A DNA stretch of 64,000 nucleotides from CAZPAV01 sp964584755 (GCA_964584755.1 CAZPAV010000008.1:1-64000), one strand, 5' to 3'. Positions 1-8,557 are shown, counted from the stretch's first letter. Program-made: numbers and translations. The notes: generated by a model not told the origin, from the sequence alone.

Positions 1-65
1 AAGCAGAAGACGGCATACGCGTTTTCTGCCTGTTTGGTGGGTTCTGAGATGTGTATAATAGCCAG
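1..65. other. Illumina Nextera P7 adapter remnant (not genomic)
   Basis: Bases 1-19 match the P7 flow-cell primer without its first C. Bases 24-31 sit where the 8-base index belongs, and 32-65 match the 34-base Nextera read-2/transposon end with about six mismatches, including an intact AGATGTGTATAA. The total of 65 bases is exactly the length of that adapter minus one base. This is a library or assembly artefact with sequencing errors; genomic sequence begins near base 66. Confidence 0.95.
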
Positions 66-764
66 GGTCCGGGTCGTGTCGGAGCAGTAGCCACCTCGTC
101 TGCCGCCGAAGTCGACCACGACCACGTCGCCCCGCCGAACGCGCCGCCCCGTGGGCTCGTGGTGTGGCGAGGCCCCGTTTGGACCGGCGGCGACGATGGC
201 GAACTCCACCGTCTCGTGGCCCTCCTCGAGGAGCCGATCCGCGATCCAGCGCGCCAGCTCCCGCTCCGACCGGGCCGAGAAGCGCTCCGCGGCGAGCCGG
301 TCCATGACGCGGTCGGCGGCGGCGGCCGCGGCGGCGAGCGCCTCGATCTCGGCGGGGTCCTTCCGCAGGCGGAGCGGGCCGATCACGGGGCCGGCAGGGA
401 CGAACCTCACCCGGGGAAGCGCCTCCTGCAGCGCGAGGAGGAACCCGGCCCGGGCCTGCTCCCCCACCGCCACGACCCGGGCGTCCCCGACGAGCTCGGC
501 GACGATGGCGACCGGATCCTCGGTCTCCCGCCACCCCCGCAGCGCGAACGCCGGGTCGGGCCGGACGCGCGGCTCCTCGAGACGCGGAACGACGAGGGTG
601 GCGCCGCCGGCGGTGAGGACGAGCGCGGTGGGACGCTCCAGCGGTGTGGCCCGATACCCCACGAGGTACGGCAGCTCCGGTCCCACCGAGACCACGAGCG
701 CGCCGGCGCCGGCGGTGGCCAGCGCCGCCCGGGCCCGTTCCAGGCGACCGTGGATCCCCGTCAC
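66..764 (-). CDS. Xaa-Pro aminopeptidase / M24 metallopeptidase, 3' part cut off by contig end
   Basis: Reading the minus strand from a GTG at 764 gives an open frame of about 230 codons running into the adapter, so the C-terminal part is missing. It has the N-terminal creatinase-like domain followed by the start of the pita-bread fold: GPNGASPHHE near residue 190, then VVVDFGG and GYCSDTTRT, which place the first metal-binding aspartates of the M24 family. The later His and Glu ligands lie beyond the contig end. The start overlaps the stop of the lipB-lipA gene as GTGA, so it is the last visible gene of the dehydrogenase operon. Known M24 enzymes of this shape are cytosolic dipeptidases or aminopeptidases that cut X-Pro bonds. 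A link to lipoyl metabolism is not evident. Confidence 0.8.
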
Positions 765-2419
765 GTCGCCGCGGCGAGCGTGGCGGCGGCGTGGTACGAA
801 GACCGGACGAGAGGTCCCGCCTCCACGTGCGGGAGGCCGAGGAGCTCGCCGACCCGCTGGTAGCGCTCGAACTCCTCGGGGCTCACGTACCGGTGGACCG
901 GTCGATGGCGAGCCGTCGGACGGAGGTACTGCCCGATCGTGACGATGTCGACGCCCACCGCCCGGAGGTCGGCGAGCGCGCCCACCACCTCCTCCTCGCG
1001 CTCGCCCAGCCCGACGATCATCCCGGACTTCACGAGACCCCCCGGATGGAGGCGGCGCGCCCGGGCGAGGAGGGCGAGCGAACGGCCGTAGTTCGCCGCC
1101 GTTCGCACCTCCCGCTGCAGCCGGAGCACCGTCTCGAGGTTGTGATTGAGCACCTCGGGACGCTCCGCCATGACCACCGACAGCGCCTCCTCGTCCCCCT
1201 TGAAGTCCGGAACGAGGACCTCGACCGAGCAGCCGGGCGCCCGCCGGCGGATGGCTCGGATGGTGGCGGCGAAGATCGCCGCACCACCGTCCACGAGGTC
1301 GTCCCGGTTCACCGAGGTGAGCACGGCGTGCCGGAGACCCATCGCCGCGACCGCCGCCGCGGCTCGTTCGGGCTCCTCCGGATCCACGGGCCCGGGACGC
1401 CCGGTCACGACGTCGCAGAAGGCGCAGGCCCGGGTGCACCGGTCGCCGAGGAGCATCAGGGTGGCGGTGCCCGCCTCCCAGCACTCGTAGATGTTCGGAC
1501 ACCCCGCCTCCTCACACACCGTGTGGAGATCGAGGCCCCGCATGAGGCGCTTGAGGTCCCGGTACCCGTCGCTGCGGAGGTTCGCCCGGACGCGCATCCA
1601 CTCCGGCTTGGGTGGCTCCCCGGCCAGTACGCCGCGGATGGCGACGGGGACCTCCCCGCGCCGCTCCGGAGAGAAGACCCCGGCGGCCACCATGGCGTCG
1701 ATCGCGTACGCGGCGCGTCTCGCGCCCCGGGCGAACGCCCCGAGCTGCACCTCGGGGTCCCGGTCACCGAGGCTCGCCGCCGCATGGGGCAGGAGCGCCG
1801 CCACCGTCTCCTCCAGGGACACCTCCCGCCCCAGCAGCTCCGCCAGGGACGTCACCGGCCGGTCGGCGATCCCGCACGGGACGATGTGCGCGAAATGCGC
1901 GAGGTCCGGCGCCACGTTGAGGGCGAAACCGTGCAGGGAGACCCCTCCGGAGACGCGGACGCCGATGGCGGCCACCTTGCCTCGTTCCGTCCACACGCCG
2001 GTGAATCCCGGTTCGGTCCACGCGGTCACGCCGAGGTCGGCGAGGGTCGCCACGAGCATCGCCTCGAGACGACGGACGTGGCCGACGACGTCGTAGCCGT
2101 CGCCGAGCGCGGGCACCGCCACGATCGGGTACCCGACGAGCTGGCCCGGCCCGTGATACGTGATGTCGCCGCCACGGTCGACGAAGAGGAGCTCGATGCC
2201 GAGCTCCTCCAGCTCCTCGAGCGACACCTTGAGGTTGGAGCCGTCGCCGTTCCGCCCCACCGTGTAGGTGGGGGGATGCTCGAGGAGGAGGAGCCGGTCG
2301 TCCCGGCTGCGTCCCGTCACGCGCCCCTCGTGGAGGGCCCGTTGCAGGTCCCAGGCCTCCCGGTAGGGCAACCGCCCCAACCAGCGGATGCGCAGCCGTC
2401 CGTCCGCCGCTCCGCTCAC
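761..2419 (-). CDS. Fused octanoyltransferase-lipoyl synthase (LipB-LipA)
   Basis: One 552-residue frame encodes both steps of de novo lipoyl assembly. Residues about 10-215 are LipB: RGGDITYHGPGQLVGYP, the active-site lysine in GKVAAIG (148) and the catalytic cysteine in VPCGI (182). A linker of about 50 residues follows. Residues about 270-550 are LipA: the auxiliary-cluster motif CEEAGCPNIYECW (Cys 302, 307, 313), the radical-SAM motif CTRACAFC (Cys 328, 332, 335) and the C-terminal RSSYHA serine ligand. LipB moves octanoate from acyl carrier protein to a lipoyl domain; LipA inserts the two sulfurs. I chose GTG at 2419 over ATG at 2443 because AGGAG sits five bases upstream and the start overlaps the E2 stop as GTGA. 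Lying directly after E2, it can lipoylate that protein. No frameshift is needed to join the halves. Confidence 0.93.
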   Translation of the reverse strand: MSGAADGRLRIRWLGRLPYREAWDLQRALHEGRVTGRSRDDRLLLLEHPPTYTVGRNGDGSNLKVSLEELEELGIELLFVDRGGDITYHGPGQLVGYPIVAVPALGDGYDVVGHVRRLEAMLVATLADLGVTAWTEPGFTGVWTERGKVAAIGVRVSGGVSLHGFALNVAPDLAHFAHIVPCGIADRPVTSLAELLGREVSLEETVAALLPHAAASLGDRDPEVQLGAFARGARRAAYAIDAMVAAGVFSPERRGEVPVAIRGVLAGEPPKPEWMRVRANLRSDGYRDLKRLMRGLDLHTVCEEAGCPNIYECWEAGTATLMLLGDRCTRACAFCDVVTGRPGPVDPEEPERAAAAVAAMGLRHAVLTSVNRDDLVDGGAAIFAATIRAIRRRAPGCSVEVLVPDFKGDEEALSVVMAERPEVLNHNLETVLRLQREVRTAANYGRSLALLARARRLHPGGLVKSGMIVGLGEREEEVVGALADLRAVGVDIVTIGQYLRPTARHRPVHRYVSPEEFERYQRVGELLGLPHVEAGPLVRSSYHAAATLAAAT

Positions 2420-3945
2420 GCCAGCTCCTGCTCCCAATCCCACGTCTCGAGGTCCTGCTTGATCCGGCGCAGGAAGGCCACGGCGGTGGAGCCGTCGAAG
2501 GCCCGATGGTCCCAGGTCAGTCCCAGATACCCGATGTGCCGGATCCCGATCGTGTCGGTCCCGTCGGGGAGCGTGACGACCGTGGGTCGTTTCGTGATCG
2601 TGTCGGTGGAGAGGATGGCCACGTTCGGCAGGTTGATGATCGGTGCGCTCATGAAGGACCCGAAGGGGCCCGGGTTCGTGATCGAGAAGGTGCTCCCGGC
2701 CACGTCGTCGGGATCGAGACGCCCCCGACGGGCCTTCTCCGCTCCGGCACGGATCGCCCGGGCGAGGCCCTTGAGGGTGAGACCGTCGGCGTCCCGAACC
2801 GTGACGACGACGAGCCCCTCCTCCCGGAGGTCCACGGCGATCCCCAGGTTGATGGCCCGATGGAACACCTGCTTGCCCTCTTCGAGCGCGAAGCTGCTGT
2901 TCACCGCCGGGTTCGCGGCGAGGGCGTCGATGGTCGCCCGCGCGATGAACGGGAGGTAGGTCAGGGGGAAGCCCTCCTCCGCGGCGAACGCCGCCCGGTG
3001 GGCGGCGCGCGCCCGGGCGACCCGCTCGTAGTCGACCTCCACGGACGTCCAGACGTGCGCCGCGCTGCGCTTGGCATGGACCATGTTCCGCGCGATCCGT
3101 CGCCGCAGACGGGTGAGGTCGACGACCCGGTCCCCGGGGAGCAGCGGCACACCGCCGACGGCGGTCGGCTCCTCGACCTCGGCGACCGCCGGCTCGGTCG
3201 GAGCCGAAACGGCCGGAGCCGGCGGTGGAGCCGCCGGAGGGGTCTCCACCTCCGGGACCGTCACCTCCACGGTGGCCTCCGCCGGAGTCGCCGCGGCCGG
3301 CTCGACGCCACCCTCCACCTCCTCGAGGGTCACCTTCGTCGGCTCCCGTTCCGCCTCCAGGAATCGCTCGACGTCACGACGGGTGATCCGGCCACCCTCC
3401 CCGGTACCGGGGACCAGATCGAGGTCGATCCCGTGCTCGGCGGCGAGGCGCCGCACGACCGGGGAGAGGATCCCGCGACGGGGACCCCGCGCCTCCCCGC
3501 CGCCGGGTCGCGAACGCTCGCGCGGCGGCTCGGACGGTCCCGCCCCCGTCGGACCCTGCACCCGGGGCGGGCCGGCGCTCCCGGTGGGACCCTGCGCCAC
3601 GACCTCGAGCGGCCCGCCTCCGGTGGGACCCTGGAGGAAGGGCCCGGGGACGCCGCCGGCCGCGGCCGCCGCCGCGGTCTCCTCGGTCGCGGCGACCGCG
3701 GTCTCCCCGGCGAGGGCGATGGTCGCCAGCGGGGTCCCGACCCGAACGGTCTCGCCCACGGGAACGAGGATCTCCCGGAGGATCCCCGCCGCGGGAGACG
3801 GGATCTCGGTGTCGACCTTGTCGGTCGAGATCTCGAGCAGCACCTCGTCCTCGGCCACCGCCTCACCCGGTTGCTTCAACCAGGCGAGGATCGTCCCCTC
3901 GGTGACCGTCTCTCCGAGCTGCGGCATCGTCACGGTGAACGTCAT
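2416..3945 (-). CDS. 2-oxoacid dehydrogenase complex E2, dihydrolipoamide acyltransferase
   Basis: The protein has 509 residues. A single lipoyl domain fills about 1-80, with the lipoylated lysine in STDKVDTE (Lys43). A long Ala/Pro/Gly linker follows, holding three QGPTG units at 105-109, 118-122 and 130-134. The peripheral subunit-binding domain is at about 157-200 (ILSPVVRRLAAEHG, GTGEGGRITRRDV). A second Pro/Ala/Val-rich linker leads to the catalytic domain, which ends with TWDHRAFDG, the acyltransferase His/Asp motif, near residue 478. It passes acyl groups from E1 via lipoate to CoA. The substrate may be pyruvate or branched-chain 2-oxoacids; motifs alone do not decide. It lies between the E1 gene (34-base gap) and lipB-lipA (4-base overlap). 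Confidence 0.93.
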   Translation of the reverse strand: MTFTVTMPQLGETVTEGTILAWLKQPGEAVAEDEVLLEISTDKVDTEIPSPAAGILREILVPVGETVRVGTPLATIALAGETAVAATEETAAAAAAGGVPGPFLQGPTGGGPLEVVAQGPTGSAGPPRVQGPTGAGPSEPPRERSRPGGGEARGPRRGILSPVVRRLAAEHGIDLDLVPGTGEGGRITRRDVERFLEAEREPTKVTLEEVEGGVEPAAATPAEATVEVTVPEVETPPAAPPPAPAVSAPTEPAVAEVEEPTAVGGVPLLPGDRVVDLTRLRRRIARNMVHAKRSAAHVWTSVEVDYERVARARAAHRAAFAAEEGFPLTYLPFIARATIDALAANPAVNSSFALEEGKQVFHRAINLGIAVDLREEGLVVVTVRDADGLTLKGLARAIRAGAEKARRGRLDPDDVAGSTFSITNPGPFGSFMSAPIINLPNVAILSTDTITKRPTVVTLPDGTDTIGIRHIGYLGLTWDHRAFDGSTAVAFLRRIKQDLETWDWEQELA

Positions 3946-3979
3946 CGGGCCCGCCTCCTTGGTTCGTCCTCTCGTCCTC

Positions 3980-5959
3980 TCATGCCAGCATCGTCTCCCG
4001 GACCGCCCCCACGACGTCCGCCACCTGGGGCAGGTACGCGTCCTCGAGGACCGCGGCGAACGGGACGTGCGTCGCCGGGGGGGTGACGCGCCGGATCGGG
4101 GCGTCGAGGTCCCACAGGAGCTCCTCCGCGGTCACCGCGGCCACCTCGGACGCCACCGAGGCGAACCGTTGATCCTCCTGCACGACGAGGAGCCGCGACG
4201 TCTTCGCCACCGAGGCGAAGACCGTCTCCCGGTCGAAGGGCACGAGCGAGCGGAGATCGACGATCTCGACGGAGATCCCCGCCGAGTCCAGCTCCTCGGC
4301 CGCCGCCTCGACCACGTGACGCATCGCCCCCCAGGTGACGATCGTGACGTCGCCTCCCGGTCGAACGATCGTCGCCTTCCCCAACGGTACCTCGAAATCC
4401 CCGCCGGGGACGGGCCCTCGTACGCTCCGGTACAGCTTCTTGTGCTCGAGGAAGACCACCGGATCCGGGTCCCGGATCGCGGCGAGGAGCAGGCCCTTGG
4501 CGTCCGCCGGCGTCGCCGGACAGACGACCTTCAGCCCGGGATGGTGCGCCAGGAGTCCCTCCGGGGACAGCGAGTGGGAGGGCCCCGCCCGGACCCCGGC
4601 GCCCACCGGCCCCCGCACCACGAGCGGCACGGATCGGCCGGTCTTCCAGTGATGCTTCGCCCCCTGGTTCACGAGCTGGTCGAGCGCCGGATAGACGAAA
4701 TCCATGAACTGGAGCTCGACGACGGGACGGCGCCCGGCCACCGCGGCGCCGATGGCGGCTCCCACGATGGCGGCCTCCGCGATCGGGGTGTCGACGACCC
4801 GGTCGGCGCCGAACCGGTCCTGGAGCCCCTCGGTCACCTTGAAGGCCCCGCCGAACGCCCCGACGTCCTCGCCGAGGATCATCACCCGTTCGTCGCGCGC
4901 CATCTCCTCGCCGAGGGCGCTCCGCAGCGCCTCGACCATCGTCATCGGGACCGGGTCCCCTCCCTCCGCCGGCGGGGACGGTCGCTCCTCCCGACCGGCG
5001 AAGACGCCCTGGCCGACCGTGGCGGGATCCGGATCCGCGGCGGCGGCGGCGCGGCGCAGGGCCGCCTCGACCCGAGCGGTGACCTCCTCGGCCACGCGCA
5101 GGACGGCCTCGTCGTCGATCACGCCCCGCTCCACGAGGAACGTCTCGAAGCGGGCGATGGGGTCGCGTTCGGCGAACTCGGCGCGCCGCGCCGGATCCAC
5201 GTACTCGGCGGCGTCGTGGCCGGCGTGACCGTACCGACGGAAGGTGAGGGCCTCCACGATGGTGGGACCGCCCCCGGCGCGGGCCCGGTCTACGGCGCGG
5301 CGCGCCGCGCCGAAGCACGCCAGGACGTCGTTGCCGTCGACGACCACGTGCGGGACGCCGTACGCCGCGCCGCGATCCGGGGGTCGTGCCGGCGAGGGGG
5401 TGGCGTAGGCGTACCCGTTGTTCTGGATGGTGAAGACCACCGGCAGGCCGAGCCGGGCGGCGAGGGTGACGCTCTCGTGCCACGTGCCGGTGGCGGTGGC
5501 GCCCTCGCCGCAGTCGGCGAGGGCCACCCGGCGGGACCCGTCCTGCCGGAAGGCGAGTGCCCACCCCACCGCGACCGGGTACACGGCCGGCAAGGACCCG
5601 CTCGCCATGAGCGTCCCTCGCGCCGGGATGCCGAAGTGGACCCCGCCGTCGCGCCCGCCGCTGGGTCCCGCCGCCTTGCCGAACACGTTGAGGAGGACCT
5701 CGTCGAGGGTGACCCCGCGGGCGAGGTGCAGCACGAGGTCACGATGGGTGCCTCCGTAGACGTCCCCGTCCTCGAGCGCGGCGCCGAACCCCACCATCGC
5801 CCCCTCCTGACCGACCCCGGGGTAGACGGTGCCGGGCAGCCGGCCACTGCGGTAGAGATGGAGGAGGCGCGTCTCCACGGTGCGCCCCACCACCATGAGC
5901 TCGTACAGGCGCCGCAGTTCCCCCGGTGTCAGCGACGCCGCGGGTCCGGTGGCGTCCAT
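3980..5959 (-). CDS. 2-oxoacid dehydrogenase E1, alpha and beta subunits fused
   Basis: This 659-residue protein joins what are usually two subunits. Residues 1 to about 325 are E1 alpha, with the thiamine-diphosphate motif from GEGATATGTWHE (151-161) to NNGYAYATP (180-188) and an RRYGHAGHD loop near 245. Residues about 335-659 are E1 beta: MTMVEALRSALGEEM, GEDVGAFGG, DTPIAEAAIVG, LQFMDFVYPALDQ and the C-terminal PFAAVLEDAYLP. It decarboxylates a 2-oxoacid and transfers the acyl group to lipoate on E2. The ATG at 5959 follows the E3 stop after one base, so the two are translationally coupled. Fused E1 proteins are known in several bacterial groups. Pyruvate or branched-chain substrates are both possible. 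Confidence 0.92.
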   Translation of the reverse strand: MDATGPAASLTPGELRRLYELMVVGRTVETRLLHLYRSGRLPGTVYPGVGQEGAMVGFGAALEDGDVYGGTHRDLVLHLARGVTLDEVLLNVFGKAAGPSGGRDGGVHFGIPARGTLMASGSLPAVYPVAVGWALAFRQDGSRRVALADCGEGATATGTWHESVTLAARLGLPVVFTIQNNGYAYATPSPARPPDRGAAYGVPHVVVDGNDVLACFGAARRAVDRARAGGGPTIVEALTFRRYGHAGHDAAEYVDPARRAEFAERDPIARFETFLVERGVIDDEAVLRVAEEVTARVEAALRRAAAAADPDPATVGQGVFAGREERPSPPAEGGDPVPMTMVEALRSALGEEMARDERVMILGEDVGAFGGAFKVTEGLQDRFGADRVVDTPIAEAAIVGAAIGAAVAGRRPVVELQFMDFVYPALDQLVNQGAKHHWKTGRSVPLVVRGPVGAGVRAGPSHSLSPEGLLAHHPGLKVVCPATPADAKGLLLAAIRDPDPVVFLEHKKLYRSVRGPVPGGDFEVPLGKATIVRPGGDVTIVTWGAMRHVVEAAAEELDSAGISVEIVDLRSLVPFDRETVFASVAKTSRLLVVQEDQRFASVASEVAAVTAEELLWDLDAPIRRVTPPATHVPFAAVLEDAYLPQVADVVGAVRETMLA

Positions 5960-5960
5960 C

Positions 5961-7331
5961 TCAGTGGAGGGGGTGCCCGACGGCGGCCAGCAGGGTCTCC
6001 CCGATCGCCTCCGATACCGTCGGGTGGGCGTGGATGAAGGCGGCCGCCTCCTCCGGGTACGCCTCCCATCCCACCGTGTACATGAGCTCGTGGATGACCT
6101 CGCCCGCCTGCGGGTCGACGACGGTGGCCCCCACGATGGGACCGTCCTCGGACACGACGAGCTTCACCAGACCTCCGGTCTCCCCGTGGATGATGGCCCG
6201 ACCGATGCCGCGCATGGCGTGCGTCTCGGTCCGTACCGCCCGCCCTCCGGCGCGTGCCTGCGCCTCGGTCAGGCCCACCTGGGCGACCTCGGGGTGGGTG
6301 TAGACGACCATCGGCACCGCCTCGTAGGGGACCGGCGCCGCCTCGCCGGTGGCGAGATGCGTCACCGCGGCGATGCCCTCGGCGAAGCCGACGTGGGCGA
6401 GCTGTGGCGTGCCGGCCACGACGTCCCCCACGGCGTACACCCCCGGGATCGAGGTGAGCATCGTCTCGCGATCGACGACCACCGCCCCGCCCTCCATCCG
6501 GACCCCGGCGGCCTCGAGTCCGGCGCCCTCGGTGAACGGCGCCCGTCCCACGGCGACGAGCACGACGTCGACCTCCACCGACTCCCCGCCGAAGGGAACC
6601 ACGACCCGGTCCTCGTGGAGGACGGGCGGATCGACGCGGATCCCCGTCCGCACCGTCACACCCTTCTTGCGGAAGGTCCGTCCCACCGCCTTCGCCGCCT
6701 CCGGTTCCATGCCGGGGAGGATCTGGTCCATCATCTCGAGGAGGTGGACCTCGACGCCCAGATCGGCGAGGAGGGAGGCGAACTCGGCGCCGATCGCCCC
6801 GGCCCCGATGATGGCCACCCGCCCCGGAGGCTCCCGCCAGCCGAGCGCGTGATCGCTGGTGACGATCCGTCGACCGTCCACGACGTAGCCGGGGAGGGCT
6901 CGGGGCACCGAGCCGGTGGCGACGACCACGTGCCGGGCGGGGACGGTCTCCACCCCCCCGTCCTCGGTCCGGACCTCGACCCCCTCCGACACGAGGCGGC
7001 CACGCCCGGGGCGGATCTCGACCCCGCGCCGCCGGAGCAGCCCGTCGAGGCCGCGCACGAGCCCGTCCACGACCCCGGTGGTGCGGGCCGCCGCGGCCGA
7101 CCAGTCGAAGCCGGGAGCCTCGACCCGCACGCCGAACTCGCCGGCGCGCGCCACCGTCCGGAAGACGTGGGCGGCCTCGAGCCACGTCTTCGCCGGGATA
7201 CAGCCCCGCAGCAGGCACGTCCCGCCGACCCGCTCCCGGGTCACGAGCACCGTCCGCAGATCGAAGTTCTGGGCGTACAGGGCGGCGGCGTAGCCTCCCG
7301 GCCCGCCGCCGATGATCGCCAGGTCGTACAC
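5961..7331 (-). CDS. lpdA: Dihydrolipoamide dehydrogenase (E3)
   Basis: The 456-residue flavoprotein reoxidises dihydrolipoate on E2 and passes electrons to NAD. The N-terminus has the FAD-binding GGGPGG (8-13) and the redox-active pair in GGTCLLRGCIPAKT (Cys39, Cys44). A second Rossmann motif (GAGAIGAEFASLLADLG) binds NAD, and GVYAVGDVV is the second FAD motif. The C-terminus has the His-Glu pair in HAHPTVSEA. I chose GTG at 7331 because GGAGGAG lies just upstream; the frame stays open further upstream but gives only low-complexity sequence. It is the first gene of the dehydrogenase operon, whereas many operons place E3 last. Confidence 0.94.
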   Translation of the reverse strand: MYDLAIIGGGPGGYAAALYAQNFDLRTVLVTRERVGGTCLLRGCIPAKTWLEAAHVFRTVARAGEFGVRVEAPGFDWSAAAARTTGVVDGLVRGLDGLLRRRGVEIRPGRGRLVSEGVEVRTEDGGVETVPARHVVVATGSVPRALPGYVVDGRRIVTSDHALGWREPPGRVAIIGAGAIGAEFASLLADLGVEVHLLEMMDQILPGMEPEAAKAVGRTFRKKGVTVRTGIRVDPPVLHEDRVVVPFGGESVEVDVVLVAVGRAPFTEGAGLEAAGVRMEGGAVVVDRETMLTSIPGVYAVGDVVAGTPQLAHVGFAEGIAAVTHLATGEAAPVPYEAVPMVVYTHPEVAQVGLTEAQARAGGRAVRTETHAMRGIGRAIIHGETGGLVKLVVSEDGPIVGATVVDPQAGEVIHELMYTVGWEAYPEEAAAFIHAHPTVSEAIGETLLAAVGHPLH

Positions 7332-7345
7332 GGCTCCTCCGGGTG

Positions 7346-7366
7346 GCGTCTGACGCGGCGAGCCTA
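7346..7366 (-). promoter_or_regulatory. Putative promoter and dyad of the 2-oxoacid dehydrogenase operon
   Basis: On the minus strand a TAGGCT hexamer (7366-7361) is followed about five bases later by the dyad GCGTC-A-GACGC (7356-7346), close to the expected transcription start. The lpdA ribosome site and GTG follow. The dyad could be a repressor operator or chance in GC-rich DNA. No clear -35 box is seen. Confidence 0.35.
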
Positions 7367-7467
7367 GCGGCCGCGAGGTGCTCGGCAGCCCATCCCACCG
7401 GTTCTGACGGCACCGTCCCGCTCCCCGCCCGGCACGGCGAGACACCGGGGAAGCCGCCCCCGGCCGG

Positions 7468-7473
7468 TACCAT
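7468..7473 (+). promoter_or_regulatory. TACCAT, putative leaderless -10 box for the 30-aa membrane gene
   Basis: The hexamer ends six bases before the ATG at 7480, the spacing expected if transcription begins at the start codon. No purine-rich ribosome site is present. Confidence 0.4.
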
Positions 7474-7479
7474 GCCGCG

Positions 7480-7572
7480 ATGCAGACCCGCTATCTCATC
7501 CTCGTCACCGCGCTCGCCGGTCTGGCGATCCTCGCCGCCGGCGCCCTCTGGCTCGCCGGGGTCCGGGGATGA
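7480..7572 (+). CDS. Small single-span membrane protein, 30 aa
   Basis: MQTRYLILVTALAGLAILAA starts a 30-residue peptide that is almost entirely one hydrophobic helix (residues 5-26), preceded by one Arg and ending in VRG. The ATG has a TACCAT box six bases upstream. Its stop overlaps the ATG of the next gene as ATGA, which suggests real translation and coupling. A second ATG at 7472 opens a different frame without membrane character. The function is unknown. It may be a membrane micropeptide acting with the 125-residue neighbour, or a short leader that couples translation. Confidence 0.5.
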   Translation: MQTRYLILVTALAGLAILAAGALWLAGVRG

Positions 7573-7946
7573 CGCCCATCGCCGACCCGGAGCTGCGGGG
7601 GCTCGCCGCCGGCGAGACGGTCGTCGCCTTCGTCCCCGCGGGCGCGGCCGAGGTGGGTGCCACGCTGACGCTCACCGGCGCCGGCCCGCTCGATCCCGCC
7701 GACCTCAAGCCCGCCTACCGGCGCTGGGCGACCGAGCCGGCGCCCTCCGGGCCCTGGACGGCGCTCGTCGTCGCCGTGTACCCCGTCACCCCCCTCCTCC
7801 GGGACCGGGCCGCCGGACGCCACCTCCGCGCCACGATGCCCGACGGCGACGCCCTCGTGCTGCGCGTCGCCGGCACCGCGGGGCCGGTGCTCTCGGACGC
7901 GGCCTTCACGGCACGGGTCCGGTCCCTCGAGCGCGAGCTCCCGTGA
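7569..7946 (+). CDS. Hypothetical protein, 125 aa
   Basis: I do not recognise a family. The 125 residues have no signal peptide, membrane span or obvious catalytic motif. The composition is soluble, with alternating beta-like segments (TVVAFVPAGAAEVGATLTL, WTALVVAVYPVTPLL). It starts inside the stop of the 30-residue membrane gene (ATGA) and ends inside the start of the hydrolase (GTGA), so three genes form a tight operon. Codon use matches the neighbours, which supports a real gene. Confidence 0.65.
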   Translation: MTPIADPELRGLAAGETVVAFVPAGAAEVGATLTLTGAGPLDPADLKPAYRRWATEPAPSGPWTALVVAVYPVTPLLRDRAAGRHLRATMPDGDALVLRVAGTAGPVLSDAAFTARVRSLERELP

Positions 7947-8557
7947 CCGCCCTGCAGACCGTCGACGGTGTGCGTCTCGAGGCCCGCTGGGATCGGCCGG
8001 ACCGACCCACCCTGGCCGTCGTCTTCTGCCACCCCCACCCGCTCCACGGCGGCACGATGACCGCCCCCCTCATGGACGCCGTCACCCGCCGGCTCGTCAC
8101 CCGGGGATGCGCGGTGCTCCGCTTCAACTTCCGCGGCACGGCCGGCTCGGAGGGCGCCCACGGCGCAGGGGAGACCGAGATCGCCGACGTGGCCGCCGCC
8201 GTCGACGCGGCCCGGGTCGCCGAGCCCGCGCTCCCGCTGGGGCTCTGTGGCTGGTCCTTCGGGGCGGTCGTCGCCCTCGCCTGGGAGGCGCGCACGCGAG
8301 CCACGCTCCCCTACGTCGGGATCGCCCCGCCCATGGACCGCGGGCTCGTTCCCGTCCTCCCCACCCCCGAGTCGCTCCTCCCGGCGCGTCGGTCCTTCAT
8401 CGTCGGCGATCGGGACCAGTTCGTGCCCGTGACGGACCTCGCCGAGTACGCGGCGCGCCTCGACGCGGACCTCCACGTCCTCCCCGGGAGCGACCACTTC
8501 TTCTGGTTCCGGGAGGCGCAGGTCGCCGATCTCGTCCACCGCGGCCTCGAGCGCTAG
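7943..8557 (+). CDS. Alpha/beta hydrolase, 204 aa
   Basis: This small hydrolase resembles the COG2945 group of alpha/beta-fold proteins. CHPHPLHGGTM (29-39) forms the oxyanion region, FNFRGTAGSEG follows, the nucleophile is Ser105 in GWSFGA, the acid is in GDRDQFVP and the catalytic His is in GSDHFF near the C-terminus. It is cytosolic with no signal peptide, and the substrate is unknown. The GTG start overlaps the upstream stop. Its TAG stop shares a CTAG palindrome with the TAG of the convergent gene at 8554, so the two genes overlap tail to tail by four bases. Confidence 0.85.
   Translation: MTALQTVDGVRLEARWDRPDRPTLAVVFCHPHPLHGGTMTAPLMDAVTRRLVTRGCAVLRFNFRGTAGSEGAHGAGETEIADVAAAVDAARVAEPALPLGLCGWSFGAVVALAWEARTRATLPYVGIAPPMDRGLVPVLPTPESLLPARRSFIVGDRDQFVPVTDLAEYAARLDADLHVLPGSDHFFWFREAQVADLVHRGLER

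Noticed and set aside
51..863. Open frame starting inside the adapter on the plus strand
   Set aside because: It begins in synthetic sequence and is antisense to the M24 peptidase.
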